From: Ilex aquifolium
Lineage: Eukaryota; Streptophyta; Magnoliopsida; Aquifoliales; Aquifoliaceae
NCBI GenBank assembly: GCA_951799425.1
Contig: OX637391.1
Span: 25,973,701 to 26,037,700, forward strand
Length of the DNA stretch: 64,000 bases
Reading direction: 5' to 3'
The stretch's first letter is position 1, and every line of letters starts with the position of its first letter. The position numbers and the translations under genes are program-made. Positions 31,015 to 41,858 of the stretch are shown here, piece by piece. The notes below the pieces were generated by a model. The model was given only the letters and a program-made list of their open reading frames with translations, searched no databases and was not told the origin of the DNA.

Positions 31015-31440
31015 GGCTCAGTGTATTCACGAGCGAAGTGCGCCAGTTTGCCACCTCATTTTCTGCTCTTGCGTTTGGTGATATTCTTCCTAGGCCCAAG
31101 TCAATTTTGTTGCTCAAGTAGCACTAAACTTAGCTTTGAGGGCCTCCCACAACTCAAATGTGGTCGGGTACTGCTCATACTTGGTTAGCAGATCATTATG
31201 CATACTTCTCAACAATGTGATGAGAGCTATTTTGTCTTTTGTAAGCCACTACTAATAAACCTCATGATCTTTCTGATGTTGAGCACTATTTCCTTGCTCA
31301 GATTTTGTCATGACATCGTTAAGTGTCTCAACCAGCTCTTGCCCATCAAGCACATACTGAATCATACGGTGCCAAATATCATACCATCAAGCTTCTCACC
31401 CTTATTCAAGCGAGCAACATTTTGCTAGGAATCCATAACT
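31015..31440 (-). pseudogene. Ty1/copia gag relic (UBN2-like)
   Basis: Minus strand: NKGEKLDG, WHRMIQYVLDGQELVETL, TKDKIALITLLRSMHNDLL, YEQYPTTFELWEALKAK in two or three frames. This is the capsid pattern of plant copia elements, and it places the 5' end of the copia relic near 31440. Confidence 0.75.
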
Positions 31441-31829
31441 ACATTCAATGACACAAAAGGTAAGGATATCTTAACAACACATATATTCATTTATATTTAG
31501 CACCAATTCAAAATTAAATAATATATAAATAAGCATTAATGCATGAAGGAAAGATCGGTATGCTCAAAATCACTTCACGCCGTCAATGATTAATTTATTA
31601 CTATTCAATTTGATTTTGCTTGAATATGTAATCGGGCTTTAGGGAATAAACTAATTTACTCCACCTAAAACCTCCCACTTAGTTAAAACATCAATGTAGG
31701 CATACTTTCATATGTTTCAGCACAATCTGCATATATATACCATGATTATTCAACAATACATGCATTTGAATTCACAAATATTCAAATTTCACAGGACATA
31801 AATGAATAAACATGTCTATATAATCATCA

Positions 31830-32095
31830 TTCTTCATTTAATTCATAATCTAGATACTTAAAAACTCAGAATATCAAATAAATAATATACTGAATTCATG
31901 AATTTTCTTGAATTTTTAGAATTTTTAAATAGCATGAAAATATATCAAATAAATGAAAAAAATATGCCAAAATAATCATGATGCTTCATTTATTTAATTC
32001 ATAATCCAGAGATTAAACAACTGAGAATGTCAAATAAATAATATATTAATTTTTCCTGAATTTCTAGAATTTTTAAATAGCATGACAACATATCA
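31830..32095. repeat. Tandem duplication, about 145-150-bp unit
   Basis: TTCATTTAATTCATAATC...TCAAATAAATAATAT...TTTTTAAATAGCATGA occurs twice, with scattered differences. Confidence 0.7.
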
Positions 32096-33608
32096 AAAAA
32101 ATCCCAAAAATATCTAATTGTTTCAGAGCATGCACTCTCCATGCATGAGAGTGGGCGAGGTTCTTCTTCTTCAACCTTTAGCTATGTTCAACCCTAATTT
32201 GTAAATTTTGCCTAAATTTGCTATTGTTCATAGCTCTCTCAATTTAACTTTGATTTTTTCGATCCGCATATGGTTGGAAAGCTTATGAGAGAAGGATTTT
32301 AAAAAAATATAAGCCTCATTAAATATAAGTTATTGTGGAGAGAGAAAAAGCCAGTCAAAGTTACGAGTTTTACAACTAGGTTTTGAGTTTTCTTTCACGA
32401 CACAAATCAAATGAAGCTGAAATTTTTTAGATTTTAATCTAGGATGTGTGAGGAACAGCATATCAAAAAAAAAAAAAACATGGCCTGAAGCGATTGTTTC
32501 ATATAGATTCCATTATCAAGCTTGGAAGCATGTATTTTCATGGTTTATGCATGGAAAAACGACCCTACTACATTTTTCATTTCATTAAACATCTAATATA
32601 CATTCTAAGACCAAGAAAAAAGTATCCTACGGCTTTGATACAAATGTAGTAAAATTTTGGACACGTAAAACACAAAACTAGTCATACCTGGTATAGATCA
32701 ATGCACAATAATATGAGATCTTGGATATTGTTTCACGGGCTCTTCTGAATGCTTTTTTGATCTCGATCTACCAACTCATGGTAGGTGAAGCCTTACAAGT
32801 GACACACAAGTTCCCACTAATCTAAATCCCTTTCTCATAACGTCTTCAATGGCAAGAATATTGAAAAATAGATCCCACTAATTTCTCTTCATGATTACGC
32901 TCTGTTGAAGTATTCTCAGATATATATTATAATACTAGGCCTTCCTGATATTTCTAACGTTGTACTTGTAAATGATAGTAGGCGTGAGGGGGAGTGGATG
33001 ACTCCGATTTGGGGTGGTTAGCTATAAAGTGGGCATCTGATAGATGTGAGTCTCCCATTTCCAAAACTCAAGTAACCACATTTGTTCGAGTCGTACCCAC
33101 CTATGGGTGCCCCGATTTGAATCCAAACCCAAATGACAATAGTTTTCAATGGGCAGGTACTTAACAGCTATAGGTCCCCATCTTTAACCAGTCCACCCCA
33201 AGCTTCATTCATTTTTGGATGGAAGAGTTTGAGGCAATTCAATTATTAATATTGTCATAGAAGTTGAAGCATTCAGTGAGATAAAAGTGGAGGTGGATTA
33301 ACTTGAAGATGAACTATCAAATATAGTGGGTCACCCTCCTAAATCTCTGGGTGTTGCTTCCAAGGGAAAAGATGTTGACAGTTGGGTGGATGTAGTTGCT
33401 TTGTCATTGTGGGAAGCTGCTGCATTTTTTAAGCCTACTGCTATTGAGGTCTATTCATGGATTCTGATGGGTATATGAAGGTCAATCATAACTCAGAAGT
33501 TTATTCAACCTTATCTTATAATGATCTATTTTGGTTTGAATTTTAAGAAAAATATATGATTTAGAAAGTTTTAAGTCGTGAGATTTTCATACCATTCAAG
33601 ATAAAGGA

Positions 33609-34660
33609 TTATGGGACTGAAAAGTTGTGGACGTGTTCAAGACAAAATTGCATTCATACTGGTTCTCCAGTTCTTTGCAATTAATTAAAGGTCAAGCTTC
33701 TAGAGTTGAAATTTTGGCATGGTCCTAAATGAAAACGAAGATCAAAGTATAAAAATTAAGATTTCATGGGCTAGTTAGAAGCCTAAATTCTAGTGTAGGC
33801 TAAAATATAAGCAAATTTGAAAGCGAATTCTTTACAACATAGGGAGAATGATGCAGTATGGGTACTGAGAATGTTGACAATTTATTTGAATAATATCAAT
33901 AAACCCGTACTTGAAGACACTCCACAATACCAAAAATTGAGCTTTGATCGTGCAACATTTTCTGGGACTAAGAAGTTGTGGACATGTTCAAGAAAAAATT
34001 CCATTTGTATTGGTTCCCCAGTTCCTTTGCAATTCTCAATCTCCCAGAGTACTTATTGGTTTGAAATTTTGGTGTGGTTCTAAATGAAAATGAAGATTGA
34101 AGTATTGAACTAAAAGTTCCATGGGCTAGTTGGAAGCTTAAATTCAAGCGTAGACTTAAATATAAGTTAATTTGAGGGCCAATTCTTTACAACCGATGGA
34201 GAATGATGCAATATGGGTGACGAGAATTTTGACAATTTAGTTGAATAATAACAATAATCCCGTACTTGAAGACACTATGCAATACCAAAAATTGATATTG
34301 ATCATGCAACATTTTATATTTTAAATAACATTTTAATTAAATTTATTTTATTTAATTAAGTAATTTAAAATTAAAGTGAATATAGAGAGAAAATAAGATA
34401 AGTATGTATTGATTAGTTGGGTTGTTTGGCATTAGAGAGTGTGTTGGTTAAGTTAAATAATAGCAATAACCCTAGACTTGAAGACATTATGCACTATAAA
34501 AAATTGAGATTGATCGTGCAACATTTTAAATTAAATAATAGTTTAAATAAACTTTTTATTTAATTAAGCAATTTGAAATTGAAGCGAATAGAGAGAAAAT
34601 AAAAAAGTATGTATTGATTGGGGGTTGTTTGGCATTGGAGAGTGCATTGGTTAAGTTGTC
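33609..34660. repeat. Nested tandem duplications, about 350-bp and 205-bp units
   Basis: Unit 1 (about 33609-33960) and unit 2 (33961-34318) share AAGTTGTGGAC, GTTCAAGA, ATGGGCTAGTT, ATTCTTTACAAC, GGAGAATGATGCA and CCCGTACTTGAAGACACT. A third partial copy (34440-34540) repeats ACTTGAAGACATTATGCA and ATCGTGCAACATTTTA. A second period, AGAGAGAAAATAA...GTATGTATTGATT...GGTTGTTTGGCATT, occurs near 34385 and 34590. Confidence 0.75.
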
Positions 34661-34883
34661 TGGCATTGGGGGCCATGCAGAGAGGATAATGTTTTTAAAC
34701 CGGAAAAAGAATTAGGACGAATTTTATACAATGGATCGAAGTGGATAAAAATTAGATCAATATTGATCGTTATTGGTGTGCTTTTATAAGTTGAGAATGT
34801 AACTTACTAGCTGTAATATTAGATCGATGGTCAATGCCGTTCAATTAGAGAATATGCAGGAGATTTTGATACATGTTATTTTC

Positions 34884-37273
34884 TGTAAAACCTGAGAAAA
34901 TTTAAACCTTTGTGAAAAAGGGTAAAACGGTAAATTGCCACTACGGTACAGGTTGTAAACCTGAATTTTTCTAGAACTCGGATGACGAAACGGACCTCAC
35001 CGTTGGATTCGTCTCGCGAAATCTAGTTACCACGTCAAATTTCGTTGAATTCCGAGATAGTCGGATTTTTCGCGTTTTACGAGACGAACGGGCCCCGGGT
35101 GACCCTGTACACGAAATTTTTATAAAGTTTCCAAGTTTGGGGAAATATTAGAGACAAGTTAAAATAAAAATAATTCGAACTTGAACCGGAGCGAAATTTA
35201 GTCGTTTCGGGATTAAAACGGACCCGAAATTAAATAGGACGTGTGGCGAATTGTGGGCCAAGTATTCTAAAATTTTTCAGACTTTTCCTTCACCATTTCA
35301 GCCGGTTTCAGCCGAGAGAAAAGAAGAGAGGGAAAGTGAGAGAAAACTCAACTTCTCTCTACGATCTACTCCATTTTAGAGCTCGAATCCACTTGGGCCA
35401 AGAACAAAAATTGTTCTACTCGACGAAGGCTATGCGTGGGTACCAAAAACGACGGCTTTCACCGAACATTGGGAGGCCGAAAATTTGGAAGTGGAGGATT
35501 CAAGCTTGCTTTGAGTTCTAGGAGCTTCCCACGGCGATTCTACACGCTACAAGAGGTAGGGTTCCCTCCTACTAAGGTTTATTCCAAACCTAGGATGTTT
35601 TATGAAATGGGTAGGATGATAGATTGTATATCTCTTGCCTATTGTTGGTAATGTGTTTGAAATGGGTATTGGAATGGGTAAAGATCAATTCTAATTGGAT
35701 TGGTAATTAGAAATTTTTAAATGAAATCTCTAGAATTGGGTATATGGGATTGACCTAATGTAATTCTTGGATTATGTGAATTGTGGGCATGCTATGTGCT
35801 TATATTATGCCATGAGAATTAAAGTGTGTTATTACTTGATTTTGTGATGACATGCTTGGGTGTCATTCAAGATAAAATGTTGATATATGTATACATGTTA
35901 TAATATATTGACATTGTAGAGAATTATGAAAATTATATGCTTACGATGTAATTTTGCCATGAAATATGTAAAACGTGATTAGAATGTTCATGTGTTACTC
36001 ATAGCATATTGAACATTATAATATTGTTGCAATGGAGCATCACATTGCATATGCACGGGAACATCGCATTTAGTGGGTGTGTGTGCATGGTGGTTGTCTT
36101 CACCACGCTTGGTGGATTACGAGTGGGCTCGGGTAATATGGGTCGATGACCTAGTCGAGTCGCACGGTTTGCATGGGTGATAGGGTTGGGGTAGCAAGAA
36201 GGGCTAGAAAATCCCTCGGGTGAGAGACCCGGTGATTGGATACGCACTCCGTTGGTATAAGAGTCCATAAAGTGTGTCGGTGTACGCGGAACCGTTGGTG
36301 GAAGTCCATGAATTCCGTGTCGATTGGGTGCCGTTGGTGTAAGTCCATAAATATCCACCCCAAGAAAGACCCTAGAATAAAAGGTCATTTGATGTGCAAC
36401 ATCAATGACGGATTGGTACACATTGGCACTTGCATGTGTAGAGGAGTCGGGAAGGGCTCGGTTGATATGCATGAGTGGGTCTCACGTCATTCCATAGCAT
36501 GTCATTGCAAATTCCATCATCGAATAGATTTCCTTGCTTGGGATGTTATGAATTGTTGTTTTGTGGCATGTGAACATTTCATATGCATATAGGTTGGGGA
36601 GTAGCCTCATTAGGAGATACCCTATTGAGCGTGGCTCACCCTTTGTGGGAAAAATATTTCAGGTGCTGGGTTCACACCGGCGGACGGCTCCCATTTCGAG
36701 CCCCAAGGTTGAAGAAAGCCGGAATGTGGCTTTATTTTGAGCTTTTGTAAAATTATTATAAAAACTTGGTTTTGGTATGTAAATTCATATAAATGTTTGT
36801 AATAGAATTTATATGCATCATGTTTTATGGGAAAAACTTCATTAAATATGTGTTGGATGGAAAAGGATGTGTGTTGAATGGATTGGAAGTGAAAAACAAA
36901 GGAAAAAGGCAAAAGTGGCAGAATCGTACCGGTACGCGTACCGGTATGCAGAGGTCCAGTGGGCATAGCGTACCGGTACGCCCTCCAAATTTTCTGAAAT
37001 TTTATTTTTTTCTCCTTTTCTTGCCAAACCCTTGGGCTATGCCTTCCTCCCTTCTAATGTTATAAATGGACTATAATGGAGTATAAATCATGGTATATTG
37101 AATATTGGTTGAAGCCAATGAATAATCGAATCCGGTTAACAATTGTGAGTTAAGATCCCGGTTAAGGGGATACTACTACCGTGGTGTTAGGTTGAGTGAC
37201 ATCCACGGGTGTTTCCGCGGGTTGACGGGTGGTCAACGGTTAATAAAGGACCCCCGGAAATTGGGGCGTCACA
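34884..37273 (+). repeat. 5' LTR of D2 (2390 bp), TATA box deleted
   Basis: TGTAAAACCTGAG...GGGGCGTCACA. Close to 99 percent like the 3' LTR by eye, but lacks about 24-28 bp at about 35272 that hold the TATA box in the 3' copy. GTACCGGTAC palindromes lie at about 36928-36980. Confidence 0.93.
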
Positions 37274-37276
37274 GCT

Positions 37277-37288
37277 TGGTATCAGAGC
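37277..37288 (+). other. Primer-binding site of D2
   Basis: TGGTATCAGAGC, three bases after the 5' LTR, complementary to initiator tRNA-Met. Confidence 0.9.
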
Positions 37289-37310
37289 ATAGGTATGCGA
37301 TTTACCTAGA

Positions 37311-39350
37311 TTGACCCGGAAGGAGGTCAAGTTCGAGTGGAATGACTCGTACGAGAAGGCATTCCAGGAGCTTAAGAGGAGGCTTACTTCAGCTCCTATC
37401 TTGATTGTTCCGGAGAGGGGACAAAACTATACGGTGTACTGCGATGCCTCCAAGGACGGACTTGGTTGTGTCTTGATGCAGTCCGGGAGAGTGGTGGCTT
37501 GTGGTTCTCGGCAGTTGAAGAATCACGAGCAGAATTACCCTACGCATGATATGGAGTTGGCGGCCATAGTTTTTGTCTTGAAGGCTTGGCGCCACTATTT
37601 ATACGATGAACAATTTGAGGTGTTTTCGGACCACAAAAGTCTGAAGTACATTTTTACTCAACGGGACCTCAACATGAGGCAGCGTAGGTGGATGGAGTTT
37701 TTGGAAGACTATGACTTCACTTTGCATTACCATCCCGATAAGGCAAATGTAGTAGCTGACGCACTCAGCCGGAAGTCACGGGGAGTCTTGGCTAGTGTGG
37801 CTTCCCGAGAGTGGCAGATGCTCGAGACTGTGGGACAGTTCGGGCTATGTTATATGGGTCAGGCTCAGGGTACTTTGGGGAGCTTGGCGGCTACGCCTTC
37901 CCTACTGAGCAGGGTTATTGAATCCCAGAGTCAGGACACGGAGTTGTCATCCATCAGGGACCGAGTGCAGGCGGGTACTGGTGATGAGGGCTGGGCCATT
38001 CACTCGGATGGCAGTCTTCGGTTTAGGGGAAGGGTTGTGGTTCCCCAGTCAGCGGAGCTGAGAGAGGAGATCCTCAGGGAGTTCCATTGCTCTCGTTTTG
38101 CGGTGCATCCAGGCGGCACGAAGATGTATCATGATCTTCGTCGCCAGTATTATTGGAGCGGGATGAAGAGGCAGATTGGCGACTTTGTCAGTAGATGCCT
38201 CACATGTCAGCAGATTAAGGCTGAACACCAAAGGCCAACTGGTATGCTTCAGCCATTGGAGGTGGCTGAATGGAAGTGGGAGCACGTCACGATGGATTTT
38301 GTGACCCACTTGCCACGGACATCGCGGGGACATGATGCGGTGTGGGTGATAGTGGACCGGCTTACGAAGTCGGCACACTTTTTGGCGGTGCGGATGACCT
38401 TCACTTTGGAGGAATTCTGCAGGTTGTACATAAGGGAGATAGTCCGGTTACATGGAGTGCCCGTATCTATAGTATCGGATCGGGATCCCAGGTTTACAGC
38501 TCACTTTTGGGAGAGTTTCCAGAGAGCCATGGGGACTCAGTTGAGGATGAGCACAGCCTTCCATCCCCAAACGGACGGTCAGTCTGAACGGACCATCCAA
38601 ACACTAGAGGACATGCTACGGGCATGCGTCCTAGATCTCAAGGGTAGCTGGGAAAAGCATTTACCCTTAGTGGAATTCGCCTACAATAACAGTTATCAGG
38701 CGAGCATACGGATGGCACCCTATGAGGCGCTTTATGGGAGGCCTTGTCGTTCTCCGGTTTGTTGGACTGAGGTTGGAGAAAGACCCTCTACGGGTCCAGA
38801 CTTAATAAGAGACACCTCGGAGAAGGTGGACCTGATAAGGAAGCGTCTTCTCACGGCACAAAGCCCCCAGAAGAGCTACGCCGATAGACGGCGGCGACCT
38901 CTGGAGATTGAGGCAGGGGATCATGTCTTCTTGAAGGTGATGCCTAAGAGAGGAGTGGTCAGATTCGGCAAGCGGGGAAAGCTGTCGCCGAGGTATATTG
39001 GGCCTTTCGAGATACTTGAGAGAGTTGGCACCGTGGCCTACAGATTGGTGTTACCGCCAACTTTATCGGGTGTTCACGCTGTATTCCATGTCTCCATGCT
39101 CCGGAAGTATACTCCAGATCCGACGCATGTTGTGGATTGGGGCGAGCTCATAGTTGATGCGGATGGGACCTTCGAGGAAGGACCAGTGCGTGTCATGGAT
39201 AGCCGAGAGCAGGTTTTGCGAGGCAAGACCGTGAGGCTAGTGAAGGTGTTGTGGCAGCACCGAGGAGTGGAGGAGGCAACATGGGAGCGTGAGGACACCA
39301 TACGTGCCAATTATCCTTTCTTATTTGAGGATGGAGGTACATTCTTATAG
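37311..39350 (+). CDS. Tekay RNase H-integrase-chromodomain ORF of D2
   Basis: One uninterrupted frame of 679 codons, opening at a TTG fused to the leader; no ATG start in the natural position. Order: RT thumb end (KFEWNDSYEKAFQELKRR), RNase H 40-155 with D45, E82, D107 and D150, integrase zinc finger H259, H266, C296 and C299, integrase core D329, D390 and E426 (35 residues between the last two), GPF/RYIGPFEILERV module, and a C-terminal chromodomain about 625-675 (LVKVLWQHRGVEEATWE). It ends at TAG before the polypurine tract. All catalytic residues of RNase H and integrase are kept, but RT, protease and gag are gone, so it is at best a partial, probably untranslated frame. The chromodomain assigns it to the Tekay/Del chromoviruses, which favour heterochromatin. 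Confidence 0.93.
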   Translation: MTRKEVKFEWNDSYEKAFQELKRRLTSAPILIVPERGQNYTVYCDASKDGLGCVLMQSGRVVACGSRQLKNHEQNYPTHDMELAAIVFVLKAWRHYLYDEQFEVFSDHKSLKYIFTQRDLNMRQRRWMEFLEDYDFTLHYHPDKANVVADALSRKSRGVLASVASREWQMLETVGQFGLCYMGQAQGTLGSLAATPSLLSRVIESQSQDTELSSIRDRVQAGTGDEGWAIHSDGSLRFRGRVVVPQSAELREEILREFHCSRFAVHPGGTKMYHDLRRQYYWSGMKRQIGDFVSRCLTCQQIKAEHQRPTGMLQPLEVAEWKWEHVTMDFVTHLPRTSRGHDAVWVIVDRLTKSAHFLAVRMTFTLEEFCRLYIREIVRLHGVPVSIVSDRDPRFTAHFWESFQRAMGTQLRMSTAFHPQTDGQSERTIQTLEDMLRACVLDLKGSWEKHLPLVEFAYNNSYQASIRMAPYEALYGRPCRSPVCWTEVGERPSTGPDLIRDTSEKVDLIRKRLLTAQSPQKSYADRRRRPLEIEAGDHVFLKVMPKRGVVRFGKRGKLSPRYIGPFEILERVGTVAYRLVLPPTLSGVHAVFHVSMLRKYTPDPTHVVDWGELIVDADGTFEEGPVRVMDSREQVLRGKTVRLVKVLWQHRGVEEATWEREDTIRANYPFLFEDGGTFL

Positions 39351-39431
39351 TCATTTAGTATTATATGACTGTTGCATATGCGTGTGATTGTGTGTGCATG
39401 AGTGTGTGAATTTCGGGGACGAAATTCTTTT

Positions 39432-39444
39432 AAGGGGGGAAGAA
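39432..39444 (+). other. Polypurine tract of D2
   Basis: AAGGGGGGAAGAA directly before the 3' LTR start TGTAAAACCC at 39445. Confidence 0.88.
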
Positions 39445-41858
39445 TGTAAAACCCGAGAAAATTTAAACCTTTGTGAAAAAGGGTAAAACGGTAAATTGCC
39501 ACTACGGTACAGGTTGTAAACCTGAATTTTTCTAGAACTCGGATGACGAAACGGACCTCACCGTTGGATTCGTCCCGCGAAATCTAGTTACCACGTCAAA
39601 TTTCGTTGGATTCCGAGATAGTCGGATTTTTCGCGTTTTACGAGACGAACGGGTCCCGGGTGACCCTGTACACGAAATTTTTATAAAGTTTCCAAGTTTG
39701 GGGAAATATTAGAGACAAGTTAAAATAAAAATAATTCGAACTTGAACCGGAGCGAAATTTAGTCGTTTCGGGATTCAAACGGACCCGAAATTAAATAGGA
39801 CGTGTGGCGAATTGTGGGCCAAGTATTCTAAAATATAAATAGGGGCCTAAAGTCTGAAAAATCAGACTTCTCCTTCACCATTTCAGCCGGTTTCGACCGA
39901 GAGAAAAGAAGAGAGGGAAAGTGAGAGAAAACTCAACTTCTCTCTACGATCTACCCCATTTTAGAGCTCGAATCCACTTGGGCCAAGAACAAAAATTGTT
40001 CTACTCGACGAGGGCTACGCGTGGGTACCAAAAACGACGGCTTTCACCGAACATTGGGAGGCTGAAAATTTGGAAGTGGAGGATTCAAGCTTGCTTTGAG
40101 TTCTAGGAGCTTCCCACGGCGATTCTACAAGCTACAAGAGGTAGGGTTCCCTCCTACTAAGGTTTATTCCAAACCTAGGATGTTTTATGAAATGGGTAGG
40201 ATGATAGATTGTATATCTCTTGCCTATTGTTGGTAATGTGTTTGAAATGGGTATTGGAATGGGTAAAGATCAATTCTAATTGGATTGGTAATTAGAAATT
40301 TTTAAATGAAATCTCTAGAATTGGGTATATGGGATTGACCTAATGTAATTCTTGGATTATGTGAATTGTGGGCATGCTATGTGCTTATATTATGCCATGA
40401 GAATTAAAGTGTGTTATTACTTGATTTTGTGATGACATGCTTGGGTGCCATTCAAGATAAAATGTTGATATATGTATACATGTTATAATATATTGACATT
40501 GTAGAGAATTATGAAAATTATATGCTTACGATGTAATTTTGCCATGAAATATGTAAAACGTGATTAGAATGTTCATGTGTTACTCATAACATATTGAACA
40601 TGATAATATTGTTGCAATGGAGCATCACATTGCATATGCACGGGAACATCGCATTTAGTGGGTGTGTGTGCATGGTGGTTGTCTTCACCACGCTTGGTGG
40701 ATGACGAGTGGGCTCGGGTAATATGGGTCGATGACCTAGTCGAGTCGCACGGTTTGCATGGGTGATAGGGTTGGGGTAGCAAGAAGGGCTAGAAAATCCC
40801 TCGGGTGAGAGACCCGGTGATTGGATACGCACTCCGTTGGTATAAGAGTCCATAAAGTGTGTCGGTGTATGCGGAACCGTTGGTGGAAGTCCATGAATTT
40901 CGTGTCGGTTGGGTGCCGTTGGTGTAAGTCCATAAATATCCACCCCAAGAAAGACCCTAGAATAAAAGGTCATTTGATGTGCAACATCAATGACGGATTG
41001 GTACACATTGGCACTTGCATGTGTAGAGGAGCCGGGAAGGGCTCGGTTGATATGCATGAGTGGGTCTCACCTCATTCCATAGCATGGCATTGCAAATTCC
41101 ATCATCGAATAGATTTCCTTGCTTGGGATGTTATGAATTGTTGTTTTGTGGTATGTGAACATTTCATATGCATATAGGTTGGGGTGTAGCCTCATTAGGA
41201 GATACCCTATTGAGCGTGGCTCACCCTTTGTGGGAAAAATATTTCAGGTGCTGGGTTCACACCGGCGGACGGCTCCCATTTTGAGCCCCAAGGTTGAAGA
41301 AAGCCGGAATGTGGCTTTATTTTGAGTTTTTGTAAAATTATTATAAAAACTTGGTTTTGGTATGTAAATTCATATAAATGTTTGTAATAGAATTTATATG
41401 CATCATGTTTTATGGGAAAAACTTCATTAAATATGTGTTGGATGGAAAAGGATGTGTGTTGAATGGATTGGAAGTGAAAAACAAAGGAAAAAGGCAAAAG
41501 TGGCAGAATCGTACCGGTACGCGTACCGGTACGCAGAGGTCCAGTGGGCATAGCGTACCGGTACGCCCTCCAAATTTTCTGAAATTTTATTTTTTTCTCT
41601 TTTTCTTGCCAAACCCTTGGGCTATGCCTTCCTCCCTTCTAATGTTATAAATGGACTATAATGGAGTATAAATCATGGTATATTGAATATTGGTTGAACC
41701 CAATGAATAATCGAATCCGGTTAACAATTGTGAGTTAAGATCCTGGTTAAGGGGATACTACTACCGTGGTGTTAGGTTGAGTGACATCCACGGGTGTTTC
41801 CGCGGGTTGACGGGTGGTCAACGGTTAATAAAGGACCCCCGGAAATTGGGGCGTCACA
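39445..41858 (+). repeat. 3' LTR of D2 (2414 bp)
   Basis: TGTAAAACCCGAG...GGGGCGTCACA. TATA box TATAAATA at 39834-39841. Block of AGTCCATAAA-type repeats at 40836-40945. GTACCGGTACGCGTACCGGT at about 41513-41532. Confidence 0.93.

Larger units (their letters stand above)
31441..34883. other. AT-rich non-coding DNA with tandem duplications
   Basis: No intact gene. Duplications at 31830-32095 and 33609-34660 are given separately. Between 33260 and 33465 the plus strand has one long nearly open frame (LEDELSNIVGHPPKSLGVAS, SWVDVVALSLWEAAAFF) of unknown origin with one stop. Confidence 0.5.
34884..41858 (+). mobile_element. Tekay/Del chromovirus D2, internally deleted
   Basis: Both LTRs are present and nearly identical, so this is the youngest-looking element. 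The internal region runs from primer site (37277) for about 35 bp of leader and then jumps (about 37310) into the RNase H coding region. Gag, protease and most of RT are missing. Both sides carry TTTTC (34879-34883 and 41859-41863), as expected of a target duplication. The right flank is CRM C2 integrase, while the left flank is unrelated non-coding DNA. Confidence 0.92.

Noticed and set aside
31441..33600. Possible host gene exons
   Set aside because: No frame longer than about 70 codons, no splice-site and codon pattern that agree, and strongly AT-rich duplicated sequence.
35999..36472. Paired open frames of about 157 and 118 codons in the D2 LTR, seen again at 40584-41177
   Set aside because: They recur only because both LTRs are near-identical; no domain is seen, and they lie in the LTR repeat block.
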